Shown here: positions 1 to 8,137 of the stretch, piece by piece
Position numbering within the stretch: the stretch's first letter is position 1
Layout of the letters: each line of letters begins with the position of its first letter
Source: Cellulophaga sp. L1A9
Lineage (GTDB): Bacteria; Bacteroidota; Bacteroidia; Flavobacteriales; Flavobacteriaceae
DNA: 64,000 nt
Direction: 5' to 3'
Assembly: GCF_009797025.1 (NCBI RefSeq)
Contig: NZ_CP047027.1
Coordinates: 186,001-250,000, forward strand
Notes under the pieces: model-generated
What the model saw: the letters and a program-made list of their open reading frames with translations, nothing else
Database searches by the model: none
What the model was told of the DNA's origin: nothing
Made by a program: the position numbers and the translations under genes

Positions 1-203
1 GTGATATCGGAAACTTTATGGCAGATGCAGAAGGTAATGCTACAGTAGAATTCAGCACTGACGAATGGTGTATGGATTGTGATGATGACACAAAAAACAT
101 TATCGGTAAAGGGGTAATTGTACACCAAGGAGTAGATGATTTTACATCACAACCTAGTGGCGATGCAGGTGCTCGTGTAAGTTGTGCCGGTATTATCCAA
201 TAA
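1..203 (+). CDS. sodC: Superoxide dismutase [Cu-Zn], C-terminal part
   Basis: The window opens inside this gene; the reading frame is open from base 3. The visible ~66 residues contain GDIGNF near the start, then GKGVIVHQGVDDF followed by QPSGDAGARVSCAGII. These match the C-terminal third of Cu-Zn superoxide dismutases: the His in VIVH is a copper ligand, and GxRxxCxxI is the conserved end with the disulfide cysteine. The family converts superoxide to hydrogen peroxide and oxygen and in bacteria is usually periplasmic or lipid-anchored. The N-terminus lies outside the window, so its signal peptide cannot be judged. Confidence 0.88.
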   Translation, partial: DIGNFMADAEGNATVEFSTDEWCMDCDDDTKNIIGKGVIVHQGVDDFTSQPSGDAGARVSCAGIIQ

Positions 204-225
204 GAATCTACCACAACATTGAAAT

Positions 226-253
226 TAAAAGCTGCTCTTTAGCAGCTTTTTTT
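226..253 (+). terminator. Rho-independent terminator after sodC
   Basis: GCTGCT and AGCAGC form a short stem around a CTTT loop and are followed by a run of seven T. It lies about 25 bp after the sodC stop and before the sigma factor gene. Confidence 0.75.
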
Positions 254-281
254 ATATATCTTTAATTTGTAAACCTAGTCA

Positions 282-812
282 ATGGAATTAGAAGAATTAG
301 TAGAAAAGTTCCGAATGAAAGATGCCAAGGCTTTTGAAAAGCTGTACAGCATGTATGCAGATAATATATGTGGCGTTATTTACAACATTGTAAAGAATAC
401 GGATATAGCTCAGGAAATTTGCCAAGATGTATTTGTAAAGGCATGGAATAATTCTGAGAGCTATAATATCTCTAAAGGGCGCTTTTTTACATGGATGTTG
501 AATATTGCACGTAATGCTGCAATCGATGAAGTGCGCTCTAAATCCCACAAAAACAGCAAACAAAACCTATCTTCTGATTTTTTCGTAAATATCCTGGAAG
601 ACAAAAACGACCTTAATATGCAAGTAGATACCATTGGTATAAAGAGCCTGTTAACGAACCTCAAAGAAAAATGTGTTCAGATCATAGACTTATTGTACTT
701 TAAAGGATATACGCAAAAGGAAGCTGCTGAAGAATTGGAGATCCCTATAGGGACGGTAAAAACAAGGAACAGAAGTTGCATTTCACAAATTAGGGGAAAC
801 ATAGCACTATAG
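282..812 (+). CDS. ECF-type RNA polymerase sigma factor
   Basis: A 176-residue sigma-70 family protein of ECF size. Region 2 spans about residues 15-95 (AQEICQDVFVKAW, then RFFTWMLNIARNAAIDEVR). Region 4 spans about 125-172, with the helix-turn-helix YTQKEAAEELEIPIGTVKTR. Such factors redirect RNA polymerase to a small regulon. The next gene starts 1 bp after the stop and encodes a membrane protein with an RskA-like domain, so the two are a sigma/anti-sigma pair of the SigK-RskA type, probably co-transcribed. The target promoters cannot be told from the sequence. Confidence 0.92.
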   Translation: MELEELVEKFRMKDAKAFEKLYSMYADNICGVIYNIVKNTDIAQEICQDVFVKAWNNSESYNISKGRFFTWMLNIARNAAIDEVRSKSHKNSKQNLSSDFFVNILEDKNDLNMQVDTIGIKSLLTNLKEKCVQIIDLLYFKGYTQKEAAEELEIPIGTVKTRNRSCISQIRGNIAL

Positions 813-813
813 C

Positions 814-1614
814 ATGGATACAGAAAAATATATAGCATCAGGAATTCTAGAACTCTACGTTGCTGGTATCTTATCTGAGGTAGAAAACTTAGATATCGCC
901 AGGTACGCAGCAGAATACCCTGAAATACAAAATGAAATTAAAGCCATTGAAACTGCCGTTTTAGCATTGACTAAAGCAGCTGCACCGAAAGAAGGCGCAC
1001 AAATTCATTTGGCAAAGGTTCAAGCTAAAATAGCCGCAGCAGAAGCTCCAAAAGTAATTACACTACAACCAGAGAAAACAAATTGGAGTGCTTACATCGG
1101 GTGGGCAGCATCTGTTTTATTAGCCGTAGGCTTTTTTTGGATGTACACCCAAAATAATGCGCTAAAGTCTAATTTAAATAGCACTACACAGGCAAACAGC
1201 GCTTTAGAAGAAAAAATAGAAGAAGCAAAAACATCATTAGAAAAAACAGAAGAATTACTAAGTACCATTCGGGATAAAAATATACAAGTGGTAGCTTTAG
1301 GCGGCCAAGCCGTAGCTCCTAATTCATATGCAAAAGCCTACTGGAATAAAAGTGAGCAGAAAGTTTTTATAGATGCCCAAGGGCTACCAGAACCACCAGA
1401 CGGAATGGTATACCAAGTATGGTCTTTAAGATTAGAGCCTTTAACTCCAACAAGTATGGGGCTGTTAGAAGATTTTATTACGGATGATAACAAAGTATTT
1501 GCTTTAAACAACCCTAATGAGTCTGAGGCTTTCGGTATTACCTTAGAACCTGCGGGAGGTAGTGACGCTCCTAACTTAGCGCAACTATATACCTTGGGGG
1601 TAGTGAGTTCTTAG
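814..1614 (+). CDS. Anti-sigma factor, RskA-like, single membrane span
   Basis: 266 residues. The cytoplasmic N-terminal part (about 1-88) starts YIASGILELYVAGILS, the usual short anti-sigma start. One membrane helix lies at about 91-111 (WSAYIGWAASVLLAVGFFWM). A coiled-coil stretch (about 118-152) follows, then a C-terminal anti-sigma-K domain with GLPEPPDGMVYQVWSL near residue 193. It should hold the upstream ECF sigma at the membrane until a signal releases it. The gene follows the sigma gene by a single base, which supports coupled translation. The signal sensed is unknown. Confidence 0.87.
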   Translation: MDTEKYIASGILELYVAGILSEVENLDIARYAAEYPEIQNEIKAIETAVLALTKAAAPKEGAQIHLAKVQAKIAAAEAPKVITLQPEKTNWSAYIGWAASVLLAVGFFWMYTQNNALKSNLNSTTQANSALEEKIEEAKTSLEKTEELLSTIRDKNIQVVALGGQAVAPNSYAKAYWNKSEQKVFIDAQGLPEPPDGMVYQVWSLRLEPLTPTSMGLLEDFITDDNKVFALNNPNESEAFGITLEPAGGSDAPNLAQLYTLGVVSS

Positions 1615-1625
1615 TATACTTAAAC

Positions 1626-2690
1626 TTATAGATTCCGCTTAATCCGGTGCACCTGCATAGCTTTTACAAGCCATTTAGGTAACGGGTTAAGCGGATTTCT
1701 TTTTTTTAAGTTGATAAAAATTCCTAATTTTTTTAGGATGGGCACTTTATGGGTTTCTACAAATTCTATTAAGGTTCCGTCTGGATCCTCTATATAACTA
1801 AAATGTCCTGCAGCGTCGCCCATATCAAAACTATCAGCACTATCAACTGTAAACGGAAACCCTAGGTTTTTTGCTTCGTCACGTAGCGTTTTCATGCCAT
1901 TAATATCAAAACAAAGGTGAATGTAGCCTAGATCTCCCCACAGCCTATCTTTATAGACTTTAACAGGTTCCCGATCTAATACTTGTATTAATTCTATTTC
2001 TGTAGGCCCTAATAGTTCTCCAAAGCCACCTACCGCTCTCTTCTGATGTTTTAAAAGAACTCTTCTAAAGGAATGTGTACCTCCCGGAAGCTCTTTAAAA
2101 TCTTCAAAAAAACCAGTACGGTCAGAAGCTTGAACATCATACCCTAAAATATTCTGATAAAAAGGCAACGCTTGCCCCATATCAGAAACACCAATTACAG
2201 TTCCTATTACACCTCCAGAGGCACTTTTGGTCTTAGAAAACAGATAATCATCTTGAACAACTTCCACCAAATTACCCCAAGGGTCTTGGAAGAAGAAATG
2301 AGGTTTCCCTTCTTGGGTAGTGCTCAAAGCACCTAAAATAGCTAAATCTATAGCACTCAAATTAGTAAAAGCATCTAGCACATTTGTTGCCCTAATTTTC
2401 ATGCAATTAATACCTAAATCTCCTAATAAAAAAGGTGCTTTTGAAGCTGTAGGTACCCGGCTTGTAAATTGCCAGATCTCTAATCCGCCACCACCATTCA
2501 TATTCAAGGATAATAAGGCATGCCTACGCTCTACATTTTGATTCGTATACTGCGTCATTAAATCTGCCGTGGCACTATCTTCAAACACTAAAATATCAAA
2601 ACCTAAATGTTTGCGGTACCAATTAAATACACCTTTAGCATCTGCAACGCCAATACCTATTTGTTGAATTCCGTTGATTATTTTTGCCAT
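1626..2690 (-). CDS. Two-domain VOC (glyoxalase/dioxygenase superfamily) protein
   Basis: 354 residues with two vicinal-oxygen-chelate modules, about 5-145 and 155-300. The first starts INGIQQIGIGVADAKGVFNWY and ends FFFQDPWGNLVEVVQ; the second starts GGVIGTVIGVSDMGQALPFYQ and ends FSYIEDPDGTLIEFVET. The H/E pattern is that of metal-binding glyoxalase/extradiol dioxygenase enzymes, but the substrate cannot be read from the sequence. A basic tail (about 310-354) is extra to the fold. It ends 11 bp from the convergent anti-sigma gene, and the glycosyltransferase lies just upstream on the same strand, so the two may form an operon. Confidence 0.82.
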   Translation of the reverse strand: MAKIINGIQQIGIGVADAKGVFNWYRKHLGFDILVFEDSATADLMTQYTNQNVERRHALLSLNMNGGGGLEIWQFTSRVPTASKAPFLLGDLGINCMKIRATNVLDAFTNLSAIDLAILGALSTTQEGKPHFFFQDPWGNLVEVVQDDYLFSKTKSASGGVIGTVIGVSDMGQALPFYQNILGYDVQASDRTGFFEDFKELPGGTHSFRRVLLKHQKRAVGGFGELLGPTEIELIQVLDREPVKVYKDRLWGDLGYIHLCFDINGMKTLRDEAKNLGFPFTVDSADSFDMGDAAGHFSYIEDPDGTLIEFVETHKVPILKKLGIFINLKKRNPLNPLPKWLVKAMQVHRIKRNL

Positions 2691-2695
2691 AAATT

Positions 2696-3403
2696 TTATT
2701 CGGGTTTAGTGCGGTAAGGCATTTGTAGTAATCTATTGTGAAGGGATTGTAATTTAGATGAAGGATAGCCCATTTTAAATAATACCACCAACAATAAATT
2801 GGACATATTTACCCTGAAATAGGAATTGGACTCATACTTTCTAGCAGAAACTAGTAAGTCATTATTTATAATTTTGTACTTGACTTTTTTATTTTTCATG
2901 CGCTTGAAAAATTCAAAATCTTCCATGATTAATTGGTTCGCATCAAAACCACCAAGTTGGTTAAAAACTGTTTTCTCGATAAACAAACATTGATCTCCCC
3001 CGCCCGTAAAAATGCCATCTTTAGCCGTAAATTTCGAGTTTACATTTAATAGTTTACTCGTACTATCAAACCGGTAAGAGAAAAAACCTGCTTGATAAGT
3101 ATCTCTAAGGGTTTGCTCAATATCTTTTAAAAAATTTTTAGGAGGCAACACATCGGCATGAAGAAAAGCATAAATTTTCCCTTTGGCATATTCAACACCA
3201 TGATTCATTTGAACAGCCCTACCATTCTCTTTACATTGAAGGACCTTAATTTTATCACTAGAAAAACGTATTTCCTCGGTATTTGCTGCAGAAAGCACCA
3301 CCAAAACTTCCGCTGGTGTTTCTTGACAAAGCGCTTCTAAAAAGGGAATAAGTTTTAGAAGATTTTTTTGTTCGTTATGTGCGGGTATTATAATAGATAT
3401 CAT
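2696..3403 (-). CDS. Family 2 glycosyltransferase (TIGR04283-like)
   Basis: About 235 residues from the chosen start, MISIIIPAHNEQKNL; a longer in-frame start six codons upstream is less likely because GT2 proteins of this type begin directly with the first beta strand. The GT-A fold shows FLHADVLPP near residue 90 as the DxD-like sugar-nucleotide site and GGGDQCLFIEKTVFNQLGGF followed by MEDFEFFKR. This arrangement matches the TIGR04283 group, often annotated as arsenosugar-biosynthesis glycosyltransferases. No arsenic genes are visible nearby, so the substrate stays open. It ends 5 bp before the VOC gene. Confidence 0.8.
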   Translation of the reverse strand: MISIIIPAHNEQKNLLKLIPFLEALCQETPAEVLVVLSAANTEEIRFSSDKIKVLQCKENGRAVQMNHGVEYAKGKIYAFLHADVLPPKNFLKDIEQTLRDTYQAGFFSYRFDSTSKLLNVNSKFTAKDGIFTGGGDQCLFIEKTVFNQLGGFDANQLIMEDFEFFKRMKNKKVKYKIINNDLLVSARKYESNSYFRVNMSNLLLVVLFKMGYPSSKLQSLHNRLLQMPYRTKPE

Positions 3404-3570
3404 AAAAAAAACGTCTTTCAATTCAAAAAGCGTTACAACTTATTTATATGAGGTACTGTAACATTCGTATTTACGTAATTTTATACGAAAGGGTTTTATT
3501 TATTTACGACAAAACCTATAACGCTGTTATCTCGTAAGTAAAGCAAGATACAACACAAATATCAGTTCAA

Positions 3571-4353
3571 ATGAAAAGTAAAACAAAATATACCAGATTT
3601 TTCACTACACTATTTACTATTATTCTTACCGTAGTATCTGTAACTGCACAGCAGAAAAAAGATTTCAACACCCTATCTGAAGATTTTCTTTCAAAGATTA
3701 AAAATGGAGAAGATGTTAGTACTATTCAGCAAGAACTTGCCAACAGCACCCTAGAAGAATTAGAAAATGCCTTACGCACAGATGAAGAAAAACTAGCGTT
3801 TTGGCTAAATATTTACAACGGATACATTCAAATAATTTTAAGTGATGCTCCAGAGTTATATAACGACCGTAGAGATTTCTTTAGTCGCGAGCAGATTACT
3901 ATTGCTGGAGAAACGGTGTCATTTGCCAAAATTGAACACGGTATTATCAGAAAATCGCAATGGCCCTTAGGCTTAGGACTAATTCGTAAGTGGTTCCCTA
4001 ATAAATTTGAAAGAAAATTGAGAGTTGACACCCGCAATTTTAGGGTGCATTTTGCACTTAATTGTGGTGCTAAAGATTGCCCTCCGGTAGCCATTTATAC
4101 TCCAGAGAACATAAATGAGCAGTTTAATAAAGGAACAAAAGAGTATTTAACAAAAACATCGACGTATACTGCTGAAAACAAATCTGTAGCTGTAACTTCT
4201 TTGTTTAGTTGGTTTAGAGGCGATTTTGGATCTAAAAAAGGAGTGAAAAAAATTCTTAAAGCAAACGATATCATTCCAACTACAAAGGATATAGCTATTA
4301 CCTATAAAAACTACGATTGGACTTTAGATTTAGATAACTGGACTAATTTATAA
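3571..4353 (+). CDS. DUF547 domain protein, exported
   Basis: 260 residues with a signal peptide (basic start, hydrophobic stretch to about residue 26, then TAQ). The DUF547 domain follows: LAFWLNIYNGYIQIIL near residue 77, IEHGIIRKS near 125, and RVHFALNCGAKDCPP near 155, with the conserved cysteines of the family. The biochemical role of DUF547 is not known. The exporter gene begins 58 bp downstream on the same strand, so joint transcription is possible. Confidence 0.85.
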   Translation: MKSKTKYTRFFTTLFTIILTVVSVTAQQKKDFNTLSEDFLSKIKNGEDVSTIQQELANSTLEELENALRTDEEKLAFWLNIYNGYIQIILSDAPELYNDRRDFFSREQITIAGETVSFAKIEHGIIRKSQWPLGLGLIRKWFPNKFERKLRVDTRNFRVHFALNCGAKDCPPVAIYTPENINEQFNKGTKEYLTKTSTYTAENKSVAVTSLFSWFRGDFGSKKGVKKILKANDIIPTTKDIAITYKNYDWTLDLDNWTNL

Positions 4354-4410
4354 TTCATTAATTTTGAATGCCCACGACTATGTTTTTTTTGGGCAGTATG
4401 AATTGATTAT

Positions 4411-6651
4411 ATGCTTAAAATTCTTTCGTTTAAAAAAATCATCTTAGGTGTTTTTGTTCTTCTGTCTATTGGGTCTGGTTTTTTGCTTCCTAATTTAAAG
4501 TTTTCCTTTGATTTTAGTCAGTTTTTCCCAACAGGTGATGATGACTTGTTGTTTTACGAAGAATTTATAAAAGACTTTTCTACTGATGATAATTTTTTAT
4601 TGGTGGCTGTAGAAAATAAAGGAGGTATTTTTGATAAGGAATTTTTAGAGAATTTTGACAAGTTTACCGATGCTGCCAAGGCATTACCCCATGTTACCGA
4701 AGCCAATTCGTTAACCAATTTATCCTATCCGCTAAAAACTTCTTTTGGATATACGAAGCTCCCCGTGTTACATATTGATGACGAAACTCAATACACCGCT
4801 GATTGGGAAAAAATACAAGAAGACAATTTTTTCATTGGTTCTTTTATCGATGAAAATGCACATTCCTTGGTGGTCTTTCTAGAGACAGAAGACAATCTTG
4901 ATTACCAACAATCTGTTGCATTATTAGATGCCACAAGAACATTACTAAGCGAGTATAACTTTAGTTCCAATCATTTGATGGGGAGGACCTCATTTTATGA
5001 AGCATTGGTGCAAATGCAAAAAAGAGAACTGACGGTTACTTCTATTGTCTCACTGATACTAGTGCTTATTGTACTCTACATTATTTACAAACGTACGGCA
5101 ATAGTTTTTATCACCTTAATATCAATATTTGTTGCCTTGTTAATTTTTCTAGGCACACTGTCGCTACTAGACAAAGAGCTCAGTGCTTTGGCTGCCTTCT
5201 ACCCTATTCTAATGCTCATTGTGGGCACTTCGGATGTTATTCATATCCTTGATAATTTTTTAGAAAAGATTAAAATAGGCATTGCGAAACAAACTGCAAT
5301 TGTACAGTCCTTAAAGGAAGTTGGTTTATCTACTTTATTAACTTCCGTGACTACCGCTATAGGATTCTTATCCTTATTATTTTCAAAATTGGTAGGCATC
5401 AGAGACTTTGGCGTAAATTCGGCCATTGGTGTTCTTATCGCTTATATTACCGTAGTTTTCTTTACCAGCTCTCTAGTCCTGATCTTTAAAAACTCGACGC
5501 TCCTTCCTAAAAAAAGCAAGTCGACTTTCTGGCAAAAGTATCTCCTGAAAATGAATGCTTTTACTATGGCTCAACCAAAGAGTATTATAAGCGTCAGTAT
5601 TATTTTTACGGTAGTTTGTGTATATGGAGTAAGCCGCGTAAATACAAACTATACTTTTAAAACTAGCCTTCCTAACAACAGTAAAATTGCAGAAGATTTT
5701 GCTTTTTTTCAAAATGAATATTCTGGTTTTAGAACCATAGAATTGGCGGTACAAACAAAACAAGGCTATAAAATTACGGATTTTGCTGTAGCCCAAGAAA
5801 TTGAAAAAGTAAACCAATTGCTTGAAGAAACAGAAAATGTAGATAACATACGCTCTGTAAATTCAATTTTTAAGGCATTAAATAAAGCAAACCATTTAAA
5901 CAAGACCGCTTATTTTGTACTTCCCGATGAGGAAAAAGAATTTAACACCTACAAAAAAGATGCTTCTAGATATGCGCGACAACAACTAGATAAATTTACA
6001 GACAGCAGTAAAACTAAAGCTAGAATAATCGCTAATGTTCTCGATATTGGCACCGATAGTCTGGTAAAAACCTACGATAAAATTGATGCTTTTGTTGCTA
6101 AAAATATAGATACTAGTATTGTAGCCTTTAGAGTTACCGGCAAGGGTATGCTCATGGATAAAAATGCATCTTATATTCAAGCTAGTTTATTTCAAGGCTT
6201 ATTAATGGGCTTGCTCTTGGTAGGAATTATTATGGCATTCCTATTTAAAAATGTAAAGTTGGTGATCATATCTCTAATCCCAAATATGGTACCGTTACTC
6301 TTTGCTGGCGCTTTACTTGGCTTTTTAAACATTCCGTTAGATGCTCCTGTATCTATTGTCTTTGCTATTGTATTTGGTATTGCTGTAGATGACACCATCC
6401 ATTTTTTAGGAAAGTACAAGATTGCAATCTCTAAGGGATTGACCAAAGAACGTGCTTTAGAAACTACCTTCTTAGAAACGGGTAGAGCGTTGATTATTAC
6501 AACCCTACTGCTCTTTTTTGGATTTATGACTTTATTGTTTTCTATTCATAACCCCAGTTTAATAATAGGGCTGCTTATTAGTGCTACATTATTTACAGCA
6601 TTACTCTTAGATTTGTTGCTGCTTCCGGTATTGATCCGAAAATTTATGTAA
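4411..6651 (+). CDS. RND-superfamily (MMPL-like) exporter
   Basis: 746 residues with the internally duplicated RND layout. One helix lies at about 10-27, a large outer domain reaches ~200, and a bundle of helices spans ~205-365. A second outer domain spans ~415-590 and a last helix bundle ~595-745. Each bundle carries the family signature: GTSDVIHILDNF in the first half and AVDDTIHFLGKYK in the second, with the acidic residues used for proton coupling. The closest described groups are MMPL and sterol-sensing-like exporters of lipids or hydrophobic compounds. The substrate is unknown, and no membrane-fusion protein or TolC-like gene is adjacent. Confidence 0.87.
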   Translation: MLKILSFKKIILGVFVLLSIGSGFLLPNLKFSFDFSQFFPTGDDDLLFYEEFIKDFSTDDNFLLVAVENKGGIFDKEFLENFDKFTDAAKALPHVTEANSLTNLSYPLKTSFGYTKLPVLHIDDETQYTADWEKIQEDNFFIGSFIDENAHSLVVFLETEDNLDYQQSVALLDATRTLLSEYNFSSNHLMGRTSFYEALVQMQKRELTVTSIVSLILVLIVLYIIYKRTAIVFITLISIFVALLIFLGTLSLLDKELSALAAFYPILMLIVGTSDVIHILDNFLEKIKIGIAKQTAIVQSLKEVGLSTLLTSVTTAIGFLSLLFSKLVGIRDFGVNSAIGVLIAYITVVFFTSSLVLIFKNSTLLPKKSKSTFWQKYLLKMNAFTMAQPKSIISVSIIFTVVCVYGVSRVNTNYTFKTSLPNNSKIAEDFAFFQNEYSGFRTIELAVQTKQGYKITDFAVAQEIEKVNQLLEETENVDNIRSVNSIFKALNKANHLNKTAYFVLPDEEKEFNTYKKDASRYARQQLDKFTDSSKTKARIIANVLDIGTDSLVKTYDKIDAFVAKNIDTSIVAFRVTGKGMLMDKNASYIQASLFQGLLMGLLLVGIIMAFLFKNVKLVIISLIPNMVPLLFAGALLGFLNIPLDAPVSIVFAIVFGIAVDDTIHFLGKYKIAISKGLTKERALETTFLETGRALIITTLLLFFGFMTLLFSIHNPSLIIGLLISATLFTALLLDLLLLPVLIRKFM

Positions 6652-7734
6652 TTAAAAAGCTTCTTTAATGGTGAAGGTAAAAATTCCGCCTTCACTAGAA
6701 ATTCCGTAATCGGCACGAATACGTACCCCATCTCTTTTATTGATAATGTAGCGAAGTCCTACACCTCCTGAATTTTTATAAGGTGATGAAAAGACATCAT
6801 CTAAATTAGGAGCAACCGTACCTGTAGAACCAAAAACGACACCACCAAACCTACTGATGATAGGAAAGCGATATTCTAAAGCAAAACTAGCTTCAGAATT
6901 ATCTTGATAACGTCTGCTATTGATGCCTCGCGTTCTTTTACCTCCTAAAGTAAATTGATCTAGAAAGGGCATCCCATCTGTAGCCGTTCCTAAAAACAAA
7001 TTTGCAGCCAATACTTGATTTTTTCCTACTTTTTGATAAAACCTATTGTCAAGAATAAACTTATTGTAATTAAAGCTAGACCCTAATAAACTCGAGGATA
7101 CAAAGTAACTCGCTTGAATAAAAAACCCTTTGGTAGGGTAAAAAATATGATCACGAGAATCATAATGTACTACCGCGCCAATATTAGAGACTGCTCCCCC
7201 TTCTTTACCTATTACTTCGGAATTTTCTAAGACGCCACCCGCTTTTGATTGTAAATTTTTAAAATCATCTAATTCATACGTTAATCCTGCAGAAATATTG
7301 GGGAGTACTTGTCGCAGTACTGAAAGCCTAATTCTGGGAAAACTAACTTCATAGGTTTCCAAATCGCTCTCCTTGCTTTTTATTCCCTGACCAAAATAGT
7401 TATAGACGTACCTATAATACCCCACTTCTCCTACATACCTCCACTTTTCTTCATTGGTATACAGTTCAAATGGCACATATATTAATATTTGATTTTTAGT
7501 AGTATAACTAGCTCCTAATTGTAAAGAAGAAGCTCTTGTAGTTCTAGGTTGGTTTTTCATCCAGAAAGAGGCTACTCCTAAAGCTCCGAAACCAAAATCT
7601 GTTTCTGCCGTGTAGAACGCAACAGGAAAGATGGTTACATTCAGATTTTTGGTAGAATCTTGAGCAACTTCTTGACTGTATCCTTTAAAAAAGAACAGTA
7701 ATACTAAAACAATTGCAATCTCATTTCCTCGCAT
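6652..7734 (-). CDS. BamA/TamA-family outer-membrane beta-barrel (surface antigen domain)
   Basis: About 360 residues from the chosen start MRGNEIAIVLVLLFFFKGYSQ, a good signal peptide; a start nine codons further upstream only adds a poor leader. The mature part is a run of amphipathic strands with YDSRDHIFYPTKGFF (about residue 190) and FTLGGKRTRGINSRRYQDN (about 262). The latter corresponds to the conserved RGx region of Omp85 barrels. No POTRA repeats are seen, so it is a barrel-only member. The stop abuts the convergent exporter gene. Role in transport or surface structure unknown. Confidence 0.82.
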   Translation of the reverse strand: MRGNEIAIVLVLLFFFKGYSQEVAQDSTKNLNVTIFPVAFYTAETDFGFGALGVASFWMKNQPRTTRASSLQLGASYTTKNQILIYVPFELYTNEEKWRYVGEVGYYRYVYNYFGQGIKSKESDLETYEVSFPRIRLSVLRQVLPNISAGLTYELDDFKNLQSKAGGVLENSEVIGKEGGAVSNIGAVVHYDSRDHIFYPTKGFFIQASYFVSSSLLGSSFNYNKFILDNRFYQKVGKNQVLAANLFLGTATDGMPFLDQFTLGGKRTRGINSRRYQDNSEASFALEYRFPIISRFGGVVFGSTGTVAPNLDDVFSSPYKNSGGVGLRYIINKRDGVRIRADYGISSEGGIFTFTIKEAF

Positions 7735-7800
7735 CTTCCCAACAAATATTGAACCCGTCAAAGCTATGAATTATATCGCTATAGAAACTGAAATTAATTC

Positions 7801-7956
7801 TTACGCCGATGGGTTTCCTTTAGTACTACTTTTTATTTTAGTCGTATAGAAATTGGTTAGCTTAATTTCTTCATTAAGTTTTCTTTGCGCTAAGAAAACG
7901 AGTAGGCTTAAATGCAATACGATGTATAGTTCTAGGATGAGTATAAAATAAATCAT
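7801..7956 (-). CDS. Possible small membrane protein, 51 residues
   Basis: An ATG-started frame of 51 codons encodes one strongly hydrophobic helix (about residues 2-24) and then a basic tail (AQRKLNEEIKLTNFYTTKIK). It lies in the otherwise empty gap between the TonB receptor and the barrel gene. No family is recognised and no strong ribosome site is seen. It may be a real small single-span protein or a chance frame. Confidence 0.35.
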   Translation of the reverse strand: MIYFILILELYIVLHLSLLVFLAQRKLNEEIKLTNFYTTKIKSSTKGNPSA

Positions 7957-8062
7957 GGTTCAAATAGGTTAAAAGTTAATAGTAGGTATCTCAATTAAAA
8001 CTACTTACGAGAATTCTAGGGACTAGGTTTTACCTTTTAACTTAGAAATAATACACTTAAAC

Positions 8063-8093
8063 AAAAAAACCTCGTAATTTTTCAATTACGAGG
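8063..8093 (-). terminator. Terminator of the TonB receptor operon
   Basis: CCTCGTAAT and ATTACGAGG form a perfect 9-bp stem with a 6-nt loop. Read on the minus strand it ends in a run of seven T, about 45 bp after the receptor stop. Confidence 0.85.
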
Positions 8094-8137
8094 CATCAAC
8101 CTAAAAACAAAAGCAACCACTGCCTTTTGCGTTTTAC